This document shows, piece by piece, positions 1-7,830 of a stretch of DNA of 64,000 nt; within the stretch, counting starts at the first letter, position 1; every line of letters starts with the position of its first letter. The position numbers and the translations under genes were made by a program. Under the pieces are notes generated by a model, which had not been told where the DNA came from, did no database searches, and worked only from the letters and a program-made list of their open reading frames with translations. This DNA comes from Ureibacillus composti (GTDB lineage Bacteria > Bacillota > Bacilli > Bacillales_A > Planococcaceae): positions 3,551,001-3,615,000 of the forward strand of contig JAUCEP010000002.1 of NCBI GenBank assembly GCA_030348875.1, in the 5' to 3' direction.

Positions 1-1042
1 TAGGGTTCGATTTATATTGGCGTTTTCCATCTTTAGTCGTTGTTGAATATTTTAGGATTTGCCCTTCCGGACAAAGGTAGCAATCATAGTACTCGTCATA
101 AACATACTCATGTTTGCGTAAATATCCGTCCTTTGTCTTGGGGCGTGTATAAGGAAGTGCTGGTTGAATATCTTGGTCAAATAAGAATTTAGTGATTGCA
201 GGTGTTTTATAAGCAGCATCGGCAGCAACAGCAAGTGGCTTCTTCACTTTTTCCATTACCTTTTCAACAAGTGGTTGAAGCATATGACTATCATGAACAT
301 TCCCAGGTGTCACAATTGAGCCAAGTATAAATCCATAGCGATCCGCTGCCGCATGAAATGAGTAAGCAAACTGCTTTGTCCGTTCATCTTTTACATAGTA
401 ACCACTTTCAGGGTCTGTTGTACTTTCTTTAATCTCCTTCATCTCTTCTTTTTCAAATTTATCTGGCGGGAATGGTTTCTTCCCGTGATCAATTCGATCT
501 TGATTCAATTCTTCTTGGAGTTTCGCTTCATATGCTCGAGTCTCTTTACGAACTATTTTCTTTTCAAATTTACGTTTATTCGCACTCGCTTTAACATGAG
601 TAGAATCAATGAAAACATGGTCGGCACTTAGTAATCCTTTATCTGCAATTTCTTTAAGAATTCGATAGAAGATCTGTTCAAAGATATCCGTGTCTTGAAA
701 ACGACGTTCATAATTTTTACCGAAGGTAGAGAAGTGTGGTACATCCGAATGGAATCCAAACCCTAAAAACCAACGATACGCCATATTTGTTTCAATCTCT
801 TTTATAGTTTGACGCATCGAACGAATACCGAATACATATTGAACAAATGTCATTTTAATTAAAACTACTGGGTCGACACTTGGTCGGCCTAATGTAGAAT
901 ATAGTGATTCTACTAGTGGATAGATGAAAGAAAAATCAATAGCTGATTCAATCTTTCTGACAAGATGGTCTTGTGGTACAAGTTGATCTATTGTAATCAT
1001 CTCAATTTGATCGCGTTCACTCTTTTGATTTTTCGACATCAT
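1..1042 (-). CDS. IS1182-family transposase, N-terminal part (runs off the left edge)
   Basis: Open reading frame from an ATG at 1042 (alternatives at 1048 and 1039) that stays open to base 1, about 347 codons. The N-terminus (MSKNQKSERDQIEMI) is followed by a DUF772-type region with GRPSVDPVVLIKM and FGIRSMRQT, then FSTFGKNYERRF and the DDE-type stretch HVFIDSTHVKASANKRK, and later AVAADAAYKTP. This order is typical of IS1182-family transposases, which cut and paste their own element. A GGGGTG ribosome site lies just upstream. The C-terminus and the left inverted repeat lie outside the window. No frameshift is visible in the part seen, so the element may be active. Only one copy is present here. 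Confidence 0.88.
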   Translation of the reverse strand, partial: MMSKNQKSERDQIEMITIDQLVPQDHLVRKIESAIDFSFIYPLVESLYSTLGRPSVDPVVLIKMTFVQYVFGIRSMRQTIKEIETNMAYRWFLGFGFHSDVPHFSTFGKNYERRFQDTDIFEQIFYRILKEIADKGLLSADHVFIDSTHVKASANKRKFEKKIVRKETRAYEAKLQEELNQDRIDHGKKPFPPDKFEKEEMKEIKESTTDPESGYYVKDERTKQFAYSFHAAADRYGFILGSIVTPGNVHDSHMLQPLVEKVMEKVKKPLAVAADAAYKTPAITKFLFDQDIQPALPYTRPKTKDGYLRKHEYVYDEYYDCYLCPEGQILKYSTTTKDGKRQYKSNP

Positions 1043-1069
1043 ATCCATTCACCCCAACATTTATTAGAA

Positions 1070-1202
1070 AGTAGTTGATTGTAGTGTAGGCGGCGACTCC
1101 TGCGGGAACAGCACGAGCGGAAGCACCCGGACTGAGCGAAGCGAGGGAGAAGGCTGAAGCCGTGCCCGCGGAAAGCGTCTGCCGAAACGGAAATCAACTA
1201 AC
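1070..1202. repeat. REP-like GC-rich palindromic repeat of the Bacillaceae type
   Basis: A GC-rich block of about 130 bp in AT-rich surroundings. It is bounded by the inverted repeat TAGTTGATT (1072-1080) and AATCAACTA (about 1192-1200). Inner arms GGCGACTCCTGCGGG and CCCGCGGAAAGCGTC are partly complementary, so it folds as a long imperfect hairpin. Similar elements recur in many Bacillaceae genomes (from memory). It lies between the transposase start and the hairpin at 1242-1282. It contains no gene. Confidence 0.7.
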
Positions 1203-1229
1203 TCTATTTAAAAAGAAATTAATTATATT

Positions 1230-1305
1230 TTAAAAGAAAAAAGACTGTAGGCAAAGTCGATTTTCGACTTTGTCTACAGTCTGAAGCATGGTTCAATACC
1301 ATGCT
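1230..1305 (-). terminator. Hairpin pair, likely terminator of the downstream-reading exonuclease gene
   Basis: On the minus strand a near-perfect 19-bp stem (1242-1282, arms AGACTGTAGRCAAAGTCGA) is followed by TTTTTTCTTTT, the form of a rho-independent terminator for the gene ending at 1335. A second smaller stem, AGCATGG/CCATGCT, sits at 1285-1304. The large palindrome could also be an end of the adjacent IS element. Confidence 0.65.
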
Positions 1306-1334
1306 TTTAGTATGTTATTTAATCTCTTTTTATC

Positions 1335-2225
1335 CTAAACTAGCGAATACAATGATTTCGCATGCTTGGCAATCAATGTAAGTCCTTTTTGCTGTAATGC
1401 ATCGATTGTTTGGGTCGAATAATCATTGATCAGTAATTCATCTAATTGCGCTTGAATTGGAACATCTCTAGATATTTTGGCTAATTGGTGAGAAAGTTTT
1501 AACATTTCAACATGTTCGTTAATTTTCGTACGTTGAGCTGGCTTTAAAGCGTCTATATTGCTTAGTACACCTTCAATTGAACCGAAGTTTTGAATCAGTT
1601 GTAATGCCGTCTTAGGACCAATTCCCTTCACTCCAGGGTAACCATCACTTGAGTCTCCCATAAATGCTTTTACATCAGCAAATTGGTATGGTTCAATTTC
1701 ATATTCTTCCTTAAAGCGGGACTCAGTATAGACGTCATATTCTGTATAACCTTTTTTGGTAAAGGCAATTTTTGTGCTAGGGTTTAGTAATTGCAGTAAA
1801 TCTTTATCGCCACTGATAATGGTGATTTCTGCATCCTCTTTCCACTTTTCAACCATTGATCCAATTGTATCGTCTGCTTCCATTCCGACTTCACCAAAGT
1901 TTTGCCATCCAATCAATTCAGATACTTCTTTCGCCATATCAAACTGTGGATGCATTTCTTCTGGTGGGGCAGGACGATTTGCTTTATAGCCATCAAACAA
2001 TTCATTTCGGAAAGTTTGTGCACCCATATCCCAGCAAACAGCTAAATGCGTAGGTTTCATGAGGGATTGTGCAGTTAGAACGTGACGGGCAAAGCCTTGA
2101 ACTCCATTTGTTGGCGTTCCGTCTTCTAATCGAATATAATGGCCCATTGCTGCGGATGCAAAAAATGAACGAAACAGAAGTGCCATACCATCTACTATTA
2201 AAAGATGTGGTTTACTTGTCATCAT
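1335..2225 (-). CDS. ypcP: 5'-3' exonuclease (FEN/PIN-like, YpcP family)
   Basis: A 296-residue protein matching the stand-alone 5'-3' exonuclease relatives of the DNA polymerase I N-terminal domain. It would cleave flap or RNA-primed 5' ends in the cytoplasm. Acidic metal-binding clusters are visible: LIVDG near residue 11, GMEADDTIGSM near 115, ISGDKDL near 138 and GDSSDGYPGVKGIGPKTA near 190, the last combining catalytic Asp residues with the helix-hairpin-helix H3TH element. No polymerase domain is attached. Start ATG at 2225 (a second ATG follows) with GAGAGGATG upstream. It is monocistronic and on the minus strand. The B. subtilis name rests on family resemblance and length. Confidence 0.88.
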   Translation of the reverse strand: MMTSKPHLLIVDGMALLFRSFFASAAMGHYIRLEDGTPTNGVQGFARHVLTAQSLMKPTHLAVCWDMGAQTFRNELFDGYKANRPAPPEEMHPQFDMAKEVSELIGWQNFGEVGMEADDTIGSMVEKWKEDAEITIISGDKDLLQLLNPSTKIAFTKKGYTEYDVYTESRFKEEYEIEPYQFADVKAFMGDSSDGYPGVKGIGPKTALQLIQNFGSIEGVLSNIDALKPAQRTKINEHVEMLKLSHQLAKISRDVPIQAQLDELLINDYSTQTIDALQQKGLTLIAKHAKSLYSLV

Positions 2226-2304
2226 CTACATCCTCTCTTGTTCTAGTCCTACTATTATATCAAACAATCATAGATTTTTTAGAATAACTTTTTGCTAGCC
2301 CTTC

Positions 2305-2614
2305 CAATTAATTAGAATAGCTATTAGAAAAACCTAATAATTATTAAAACTCCTATGCCATTTCAAAAACTTTTATTTATCTATCTAAGATTGGATTAGC
2401 CTTTCATAAGTAATCGCGGCCTACCAATGTAAGCCGCGAAAAGAATCCAGAAGTTTAGAAGGACATATTATATGTGAGCGGGCCTTACATAAAGCACAAA
2501 GACAAGTCGAAAAGACATGTGCAACATGGCTTTGCGGCTTGTGTGCTTAGCCCGCTCTCACCATACACTATCTTAGAATTATTAATTTAGAAAGTATTCT
2601 TCGCAAGTATCTTA
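2305..2614 (+). repeat. Structured intergenic repeat, copy A (about 300-bp family, four copies here)
   Basis: Copy A of a family also present at 16091-16396 (+), 29470-29779 (-) and 45926-46209 (-). Order along the element: an AT-rich 5' arm (AGAATA..TATTAGAAAAAC), hairpin 1 (CGCGGC 2415-2420 with GCCGCG 2433-2438), a linker containing TTTAGAAGGACATAT, and long hairpin 2 (GAGCGGGC 2476-2483 with GCCCGCTC 2550-2557). Inside hairpin 2 are AAGCACA..CAAGTCG and CGGCTTGTGTGCTT arms capped by CATGT/ACATG. The 3' tail ends near GCAAGTATC. It lies between the terminator at 2644-2680 and the exonuclease start. No ORF is present. Confidence 0.85.
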
Positions 2615-2639
2615 CAGTGTGGAAATTTTAAATTTACTC

Positions 2640-2680
2640 AATAATAAAAAATACCATCCCTTCACAAAAAAGGATGGCAT
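2640..2680 (-). terminator. Rho-independent terminator of the UbiB-family kinase gene
   Basis: On the minus strand the stem TGCCATCC/GGATGGTA is followed by TTTTTTATT, immediately after the stop codon at 2682. Confidence 0.85.
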
Positions 2681-2681
2681 T

Positions 2682-4679
2682 TTACTTAAACTTTTTTATA
2701 TCACGAATTGCTTGAATAGCTAACCGTACAAGTAAGATGGCGCATAAGAATAGACCTAAGTATGCCGCAGTGTTTAAAAAAATGGCATACACTGTTTCAA
2801 TCCTTTGTGCAATGTCTAATAGGTTCACTGAAATAATCCCAAAGGTAATCCCAACTGCTAACAGGATGAATTTTGAAAAAAGCTGTAGAACAAAGCTTGA
2901 ATTGCTTTTATCGGAAAAGATATCATGATGCAAGATCACTTTTCCATCTTCCACTTTTTTTACAAGTTGGTCGATTCGTCTTGGAATTTTTCTTAAATTA
3001 GGTAAAAGCATCGCCATTTCTTCTTCTAGACGGCGCCTTGCCTCCATCGGATCTCTAAACGGTTCAAGAATCGAATTTCTCATATAGTCACGTGAAAATG
3101 CCTTTGACTCTTCAAAAATATTGAAACGAGGGTCAATGATTCTAAGTGTCCCGTCCAATGTTACAATGACGCGTAATGCAATACTTACTGATGGGTAAAA
3201 TTGAAGATCATATTCTCGGATCACATTAAAAATCGAATACACTAATTCATCTGTTTGAATTTGGTTCACATAAACGATTTTTTGCAGGATCTGACTAATC
3301 GAATTTTCAATTTCATCTCGCTTTACATGATCCATATTTTTTACTAATAGCGCAACCCCTTCATATAAAATGGAGGCATCATTGTGCTGGATCCCGATAA
3401 AAAACAATCTCAAACCTTCTTGATGTAAATTAGATAATCGACAAACAGACCCGAAGTCCAGGATTGATAACTCATCCCTCGAAGGATCATAATAAATATT
3501 TCCTGGGTGAGGATCTGCATGGAAAATCCCAGCCACTAGCGCTTGCTCTAAGTAAGAGGCTAAGAGTGTTTCAGCGATCTGATGTCTTTCCTCCATGCTT
3601 TTAGTGATTAGTACATCTCCATGTGCAATACTTTGTCCTCTCATATAATCCAAAATGAGCAGGTTTTCATTACTGTACTTTTCATATACGTTTGGAATTT
3701 CAACTTTTAACTTACTATTTTTCAGCACATTACGGATTTGAATGGTATTACGCGCTTCTATCTTGAAATCCGTTTCCTCGCGCAATGAAGACGCAAACCC
3801 TTCAGCTAACGTACGAAAACCTAAGCTTTCTGCTAATTGTGAACGGTCTGAAATCCAATTGGCAAATTCCAATAAAATACTTAAATCTTCTTTCATAATT
3901 TCTTTTACTTGGGGACGCAATAATTTAACAACTACTTCCTCATTCGTCTCCCTTAAAATCGCTTTATGGACTTGCCCTATAGATGCTGCAGCCATTGGTT
4001 TCATTTCAAATGACGTAAATACTTCATCCAGATCTCCGGGTAAATTTTGCGCTAAAACTTCTCTTACTTCTTTTTCCGTCATTTCTGGAACATTCTGTTG
4101 CAACTTTTCAAGCTCTTCAATAATTGTACGGGAAAATAATTCTTTTCTTGTTGATAAAACCTGACCGAATTTGATAAAGATGCCACCACATTTTTCTAAT
4201 GTTACCCGTAGTGCTATAGCAAACTCTCTCTCATTTTCACGATTTCTAGCATATTTAACTGTTCGCGTAATCCCATTGGTTACAGCTATTTTCACCACTG
4301 CACGTAAACGCTTTTGATAACGCCAATAGCCGACATACTTCTTAAAAATCGTCTTTCTACCAGCACGGCCCGTCTTTTCATCAAGGGCAATCGGATCAAA
4401 TAACTCAAAAAATAAATAAATTAACATTGAGATTAGCAGCATACTACCAATCCAGAGTAATGTCGAAACACTAATTACATTTTCTATAATATTTTCTGGA
4501 GCAATATCTCTGTTTCTTAAATAGGAATACCAAAATACGAATGTTGTGAATGAGACACTTAAGATGACCGATAAAATTCGTTTAAATATATTTACGTTTG
4601 AACCGATTAATCTTCCACTTATAAAATAAATTAGTGCGGCTATAACCAATAAATAAATGATTTGCTGAATTATTCCCAT
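2682..4679 (-). CDS. ABC1/AarF/UbiB-family atypical kinase, membrane-anchored
   Basis: A 665-residue UbiB-superfamily protein. Members are atypical kinases or ATPases linked to isoprenoid-quinone or other lipid metabolism. The sequence shows the family signatures: KFGQVLSTR (KxGQ motif, near 170), AAASIGQVHKA (Ala-rich loop near 230), VVVKLLRPQV, HADPHPGNIYYD (catalytic-loop equivalent near 395) and LDFGSVC (metal-binding DFG equivalent near 413). Unusually for the core family there are three predicted membrane segments before the kinase domain (residues about 5-105) and two after it (about 600-660). RBS GGGGTGAAG precedes the ATG. It may be cotranscribed with the OsmC-like gene just upstream (38-nt gap). 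The substrate is unknown. Confidence 0.87.
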   Translation of the reverse strand: MGIIQQIIYLLVIAALIYFISGRLIGSNVNIFKRILSVILSVSFTTFVFWYSYLRNRDIAPENIIENVISVSTLLWIGSMLLISMLIYLFFELFDPIALDEKTGRAGRKTIFKKYVGYWRYQKRLRAVVKIAVTNGITRTVKYARNRENEREFAIALRVTLEKCGGIFIKFGQVLSTRKELFSRTIIEELEKLQQNVPEMTEKEVREVLAQNLPGDLDEVFTSFEMKPMAAASIGQVHKAILRETNEEVVVKLLRPQVKEIMKEDLSILLEFANWISDRSQLAESLGFRTLAEGFASSLREETDFKIEARNTIQIRNVLKNSKLKVEIPNVYEKYSNENLLILDYMRGQSIAHGDVLITKSMEERHQIAETLLASYLEQALVAGIFHADPHPGNIYYDPSRDELSILDFGSVCRLSNLHQEGLRLFFIGIQHNDASILYEGVALLVKNMDHVKRDEIENSISQILQKIVYVNQIQTDELVYSIFNVIREYDLQFYPSVSIALRVIVTLDGTLRIIDPRFNIFEESKAFSRDYMRNSILEPFRDPMEARRRLEEEMAMLLPNLRKIPRRIDQLVKKVEDGKVILHHDIFSDKSNSSFVLQLFSKFILLAVGITFGIISVNLLDIAQRIETVYAIFLNTAAYLGLFLCAILLVRLAIQAIRDIKKFK

Positions 4680-4717
4680 TCACTTCACCCCATTCACTGT
4701 TAGTAAACGTGTTTTAT

Positions 4718-5161
4718 TTATATTATTGTGCAATTAATACTAATTTCTACATTACCTTTTAAAGCTTTACTGATCATACATGTTTCTTCAGCTTTTACAG
4801 CAAGCCTCTTTGTTATTCTTTCTGCTCTTTCCGACTTGTCTAGAAGAGAAATTTCGATATTGTGTATTATTTTTTTATATGTAAGAACTGCTTTTGAAAC
4901 TTGTACAATGCCTTCTGAGTGAAGCGACAATGTAGCCTTGACGTTCGAGTATTCTAACATAGTTGCAAGAGATATTAAATAACAGGTAGAAGCCGCGCTA
5001 AGCAGCAATTCGTCCGGATTTGTCCCAATTCCTGGTCCATCCATACTTGAGGGAATTGAAACTGTCGTCGTTAAATTTCCAGATTGAATTTCCCCTATAT
5101 CATTTCGTCCACCAGTCCAGTTTGCGTTAAATGTAAATTTATGTTCTGCGATATTTTCCAT
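4718..5161 (-). CDS. OsmC-family peroxiredoxin (SACOL1771-like)
   Basis: A 147-residue OsmC/Ohr-fold protein expected to reduce organic hydroperoxides through two cysteines. The peroxidatic Cys lies in TNPDELLLSAASTCYLIS (near 60), after the conserved Glu of the PDELLL motif. The second lies in KAEETCMISKALKGN (near 127). Length and motifs resemble the SACOL1771-type subgroup more than Ohr proper. GAGG upstream of the ATG at 5161. It precedes the UbiB-type kinase by 38 nt and may form an operon with it. Confidence in the family is high, in the precise peroxide substrate low. Confidence 0.85.
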   Translation of the reverse strand: MENIAEHKFTFNANWTGGRNDIGEIQSGNLTTTVSIPSSMDGPGIGTNPDELLLSAASTCYLISLATMLEYSNVKATLSLHSEGIVQVSKAVLTYKKIIHNIEISLLDKSERAERITKRLAVKAEETCMISKALKGNVEISINCTII

Positions 5162-5245
5162 TTTATACCTCGCTTATTATTTAATTTAACTATACCATTT
5201 GTCATTAGACAGATTGAATTGAAAAGACCACACTCTCTCATGCTA

Positions 5246-5281
5246 AAAATAAATAAAAAGGATTCGTTATTCCGAATCCCT
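5246..5281 (-). terminator. Terminator of the PPP-family phosphatase gene
   Basis: Stem GGATTCG (5260-5266) with CGAATCC (5273-5279). On the minus strand it is followed by TTTTTATTTATTTTT. Confidence 0.8.
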
Positions 5282-5413
5282 CTTGCCTTATACTAAATTA
5301 ATTTCATACAGATTTTTAGTTAATAAACATTCTGAAAACGCTTGCAGAAAACTATTTCATCCATTACGCTAGCATATTCTAAAGTAGCCAAACTACTCGC
5401 ATAATGGGGTTAT

Positions 5414-6178
5414 TTAAAGCTGAACGATATAAGAATAAACCTCTTCATTCAAACTTGTTGAAAACACAGTTACTTCATCTGCCCCTTTCGTAAAGACAAC
5501 TCCATGTAGGCGTCCATTTTCATAAATTGCGCCTCCTCCATCAATCCCGATTTTTTTCTTACATGGAGATAACCAAACTTTACTCGTTCGATCTTCGTTT
5601 AAAAAAATGGTTGGGGTGTGACCAAATACAACCGTTTCTTTTGATTTATGTGGGGTTGACGTGAATTCATCACGAATCCAAAGAAAAACCTCTTTTTTTG
5701 TATCCTTGAAATTTTCAACCGTTGCATCAATTCCTGCATGAACAAATACAAAAGGATTCCAATAATAATAATGGCCTAATCCTTTCATAAAGCTAATAAT
5801 TTTAGGATGTTGTTCTTTAATTTTATCAACCATTTCTTTCGATGTGTAAGACGTGCTTTCAATCGTAGAATCGAATGAGAGGAGACTTTGAACTGTCGCA
5901 GCTCCACCTACCTTTAAGTTAAAGTAGAACTCTGAAATTTGGTCTGGCTTTTCCAACCAATTCAGAAAAATTTGTTCATGATTTCCAATTAGCGTAACCG
6001 CATCATATTCTTCCGAAAGCTCCATGACTTTTTGGATTACCCTTAAACTATCAGGGCCTCGGTCAATATAATCTCCAAGAAAGACCAATTGTTCTTCATC
6101 ACTATTCCAACACTGTAGGATTTTTTCTAACAATTCATAGCTACCATGAATATCACCGATTGCAAAGATTTTTTCCAT
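5414..6178 (-). CDS. PPP-family metallophosphatase (serine/threonine phosphatase-like)
   Basis: A 254-residue calcineurin-like phosphoesterase of the bacterial PPP family. All metal-site motifs are present in order: GDIHG (near 9), GDYIDRGPDS (near 36), GNHE (near 66), HAGID (near 143) and FGHTP (near 181). Such proteins dephosphorylate proteins or hydrolyse Ap4A-type dinucleotides; the sequence does not decide which. I chose the ATG at 6178 because GGGGTG lies 6 nt upstream; an in-frame start at 6187 would overlap that RBS. It is monocistronic with its own terminator. Confidence 0.85.
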   Translation of the reverse strand: MEKIFAIGDIHGSYELLEKILQCWNSDEEQLVFLGDYIDRGPDSLRVIQKVMELSEEYDAVTLIGNHEQIFLNWLEKPDQISEFYFNLKVGGAATVQSLLSFDSTIESTSYTSKEMVDKIKEQHPKIISFMKGLGHYYYWNPFVFVHAGIDATVENFKDTKKEVFLWIRDEFTSTPHKSKETVVFGHTPTIFLNEDRTSKVWLSPCKKKIGIDGGGAIYENGRLHGVVFTKGADEVTVFSTSLNEEVYSYIVQL

Positions 6179-6196
6179 AACGCACACCCCATTTAC

Positions 6197-6386
6197 TAAC
6201 TTCTAAGAAAAGCGAAGAACGCCCGTTTAGCTCCGACAACAACTGGCCGACAAAAACGCCACGTCCTGTGGCATTGTCGGCACTAGTACATCCTGTACGT
6301 CGGAAGAACCGACAAAAGGTCGCTTTTTGACCTTGAAGGCGATTCTGAAGTTGTCCTCGGAGCTGGCGTTCGTAGCTAGACACTGT
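6197..6386. repeat. Structured palindromic repeat, about 190 bp
   Basis: A GC-rich intergenic block whose ends pair: GAACGCC, AGCTCCGA and ACAACT near 6218-6244 are complementary to AGTTGTCC, TCGGAGCT and GGCGTTC near 6348-6372. Inside lie further hairpins: GCCGACA..TGTCGGC (about 6247-6283) enclosing GCCAC/GTGGC, and a GTAC..GTAC stem. Composition differs sharply from the surrounding AT-rich DNA. It resembles dispersed Bacillaceae repeats, but only one copy is in this window. Reading frames through it are shadows. Confidence 0.65.
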
Positions 6387-6789
6387 TCAAACACCAAAAA
6401 ATTCACTCGTTCTCATCTTTAAAAGCATTTTCAAATTATATGTATTAGTTAAACTTGTTATATGAACAAATTTTATTTTGGTTAAACATAGCAAAGTATT
6501 AATTAGTACTTTCGCATAATTTCCTTCCTTAAAGGTTCATTTACTTCTATTTATGTTTATTTTTACTTTCAACCATCATATTCCTTTTATGAGGGGTTTA
6601 TCAATATCTTTATTATAATACAATAAATTTTCCAATTCGAGGAAAGTAAAAATTATATTTGTTGGAATTATTGTTAAATAATTCCCCGCTGTCACTTATT
6701 TTACGGCTTAACATATAATAATATGTTGGGTATAAGAGTGTTCTACTTTTGCTAATCCTGTCTAACCAAAGTGATGAATCCCCCATTTT
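6387..6789. other. AT-rich gap with no recognised gene
   Basis: About 400 bases upstream of the Fic module. I see no ORF with a ribosome site, no RNA signature and no clear repeat. Confidence 0.6.
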
Positions 6790-6818
6790 TGTTCAATTTC
6801 TTAAACAATATGTATAAT
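6789..6818 (+). promoter_or_regulatory. Candidate sigma-A promoter of the antitoxin-fic operon
   Basis: A consensus -10 TATAAT at 6813-6818, with a weak -35 (TGTTCA at 6790-6795) spaced 17 nt. It lies 32 nt before the antitoxin start codon. Confidence 0.5.
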
Positions 6819-6850
6819 GACATTAACGAAAAGCGAAAAAGGAGAATATA

Positions 6851-7024
6851 ATGAAACAACTAAAACAAAATTCAACTGAAATGTACACTGTTTTAAAGAA
6901 TTTGGAACTAGAGAATTTGACATTATCTCCTTCGCTTCAACAAAAGGCTATTGACATTGTCAATTCAGGGAAAAAAATAACATCATCCATCATTAAGGGT
7001 GCATTAAATCATGAAAAATTATAA
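6851..7024 (+). CDS. Small antitoxin of the Fic toxin (VbhA-like)
   Basis: A 57-residue ORF with an AAGGAG ribosome site 7-10 nt before its ATG; its stop overlaps the fic start by 14 nt. The gene position, size and C-terminal pattern (LSPSLQQKAIDIVNSGKK..) match the VbhA-type class I antitoxins that hold Fic AMP-transferases inactive. In that family a (S/T)xxxE(G/N) helix puts a Glu into the ATP site. The likely equivalent here is NLELEN, near residues 17-22, with Asn in place of Ser/Thr but the Glu-Asn pair retained. The antitoxin role is inferred from context and this partial motif. Confidence 0.75.
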   Translation: MKQLKQNSTEMYTVLKNLELENLTLSPSLQQKAIDIVNSGKKITSSIIKGALNHEKL

Positions 7025-7586
7025 TGAGTTTAATAACGATCATTATCTTTTGCAGTGTAATAAGTTGGGGTTAAGAAATACCCGCGACTTAGAAGAGGCT
7101 GAGGCATTTGTATTTTTTATTCGTGCGATACAAGTTGAACAAGGGTCTTATCTACTTTCTTCCTTCACTCTAGAAGATTTTAAAAATTTACATGAACATC
7201 TTTTTCAAGATATCTATCCTTTTGCTGGACAATTCCGTAATGTACAACTAGTAAAAGGAAACACAAGATTTTGCCAGCATCAGTTTATCGAAACGAATGC
7301 CCGAGTACTTTTTGATGAGTTGCAAAATGAAGAAGATTGGAAAAGTTTAGACGAGGCCTCAGAAAGACTAGCCTACTTTAAAACAGAACTGAATATGCTT
7401 CATCCATTCCGCGAAGGAAATGGACGTACTATTCGGATCTTTATCCAAAAATATGCACTGATGAAAAATATAAAGTGGGACATCACCTTAATTGATCGTG
7501 ATCTTTATTTAGAAGCCATGATTCACTCTAAAACCAATCCTCAGTTACTAAAAGAGCTATTTTTATCGACAATTGAGTTTAATTAA
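7011..7586 (+). CDS. fic: Fic-domain protein adenylyltransferase toxin
   Basis: A 191-residue protein with the complete Fic active-site motif HPFREGNGRTIR (near residues 127-138), matching HPFx(D/E)GNGRxxR, and the upstream IYPFAGQFRNV flap region. Fic enzymes transfer AMP from ATP to target-protein hydroxyls; VbhT-type toxins modify gyrase and topoisomerase IV. No N-terminal inhibitory helix is fused, which fits a class I arrangement with a separate antitoxin, here the overlapping 57-codon gene. Overlapping stop/start implies translational coupling. All catalytic residues look intact. The actual target cannot be read from sequence. Confidence 0.92.
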   Translation: MKNYNEFNNDHYLLQCNKLGLRNTRDLEEAEAFVFFIRAIQVEQGSYLLSSFTLEDFKNLHEHLFQDIYPFAGQFRNVQLVKGNTRFCQHQFIETNARVLFDELQNEEDWKSLDEASERLAYFKTELNMLHPFREGNGRTIRIFIQKYALMKNIKWDITLIDRDLYLEAMIHSKTNPQLLKELFLSTIEFN

Positions 7587-7594
7587 TCATTAAT

Positions 7595-7632
7595 CCGAAG
7601 CACTATTTAAGCAAGCTTCGGCTTTATTTTTT
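7595..7632 (+). terminator. Terminator of the fic operon
   Basis: Stem CCGAAGC (7595-7601) with GCTTCGG (7615-7621), followed by CTTTATTTTTTT. Confidence 0.88.
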
Positions 7633-7650
7633 TATGAATTGATATAAATA

Positions 7651-7680
7651 TTGGACAAACAACAATTTATAGTATATAGT
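7651..7680 (+). promoter_or_regulatory. Candidate promoter of the cold-shock gene
   Basis: TTGGAC at 7651-7656 with TATATA/TATAGT 16-18 nt downstream. It would give a leader of about 140 nt before the csp start. Confidence 0.4.
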
Positions 7681-7712
7681 TAGGGAAATAATTAAATTAC
7701 TTTATTATCTAA

Positions 7713-7776
7713 TGAATTCACATATTACAAAGAGTAATCGTGTTCGTTCGGTACTTTTCGTAATATGTGAATTTCT
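7713..7776 (+). promoter_or_regulatory. Long hairpin in the csp 5' leader
   Basis: AATTCACATATTAC (7715-7728) is exactly complementary to GTAATATGTGAATT (7760-7773). The stem continues inward (AAGAGTA with TACTTTT, using wobble pairs) to a loop of about 15 nt. It is placed inside the untranslated leader, about 55 nt before the start codon. Csp mRNAs are known for temperature-dependent leader structures. There is no U-run directly after it, so it is not an obvious terminator. Confidence 0.65.
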
Positions 7777-7830
7777 TATATTAATGAGATTTAATTATTT
7801 ATTAATTTATTTTTTTGGAGGTCTTTTTAA

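Noticed and set aside
6153-6383. 76-codon ORF on the minus strand
   Set aside because: It lies in the palindromic repeat at 6197-6386 and overlaps the start of the phosphatase gene; the composition is that of the repeat.
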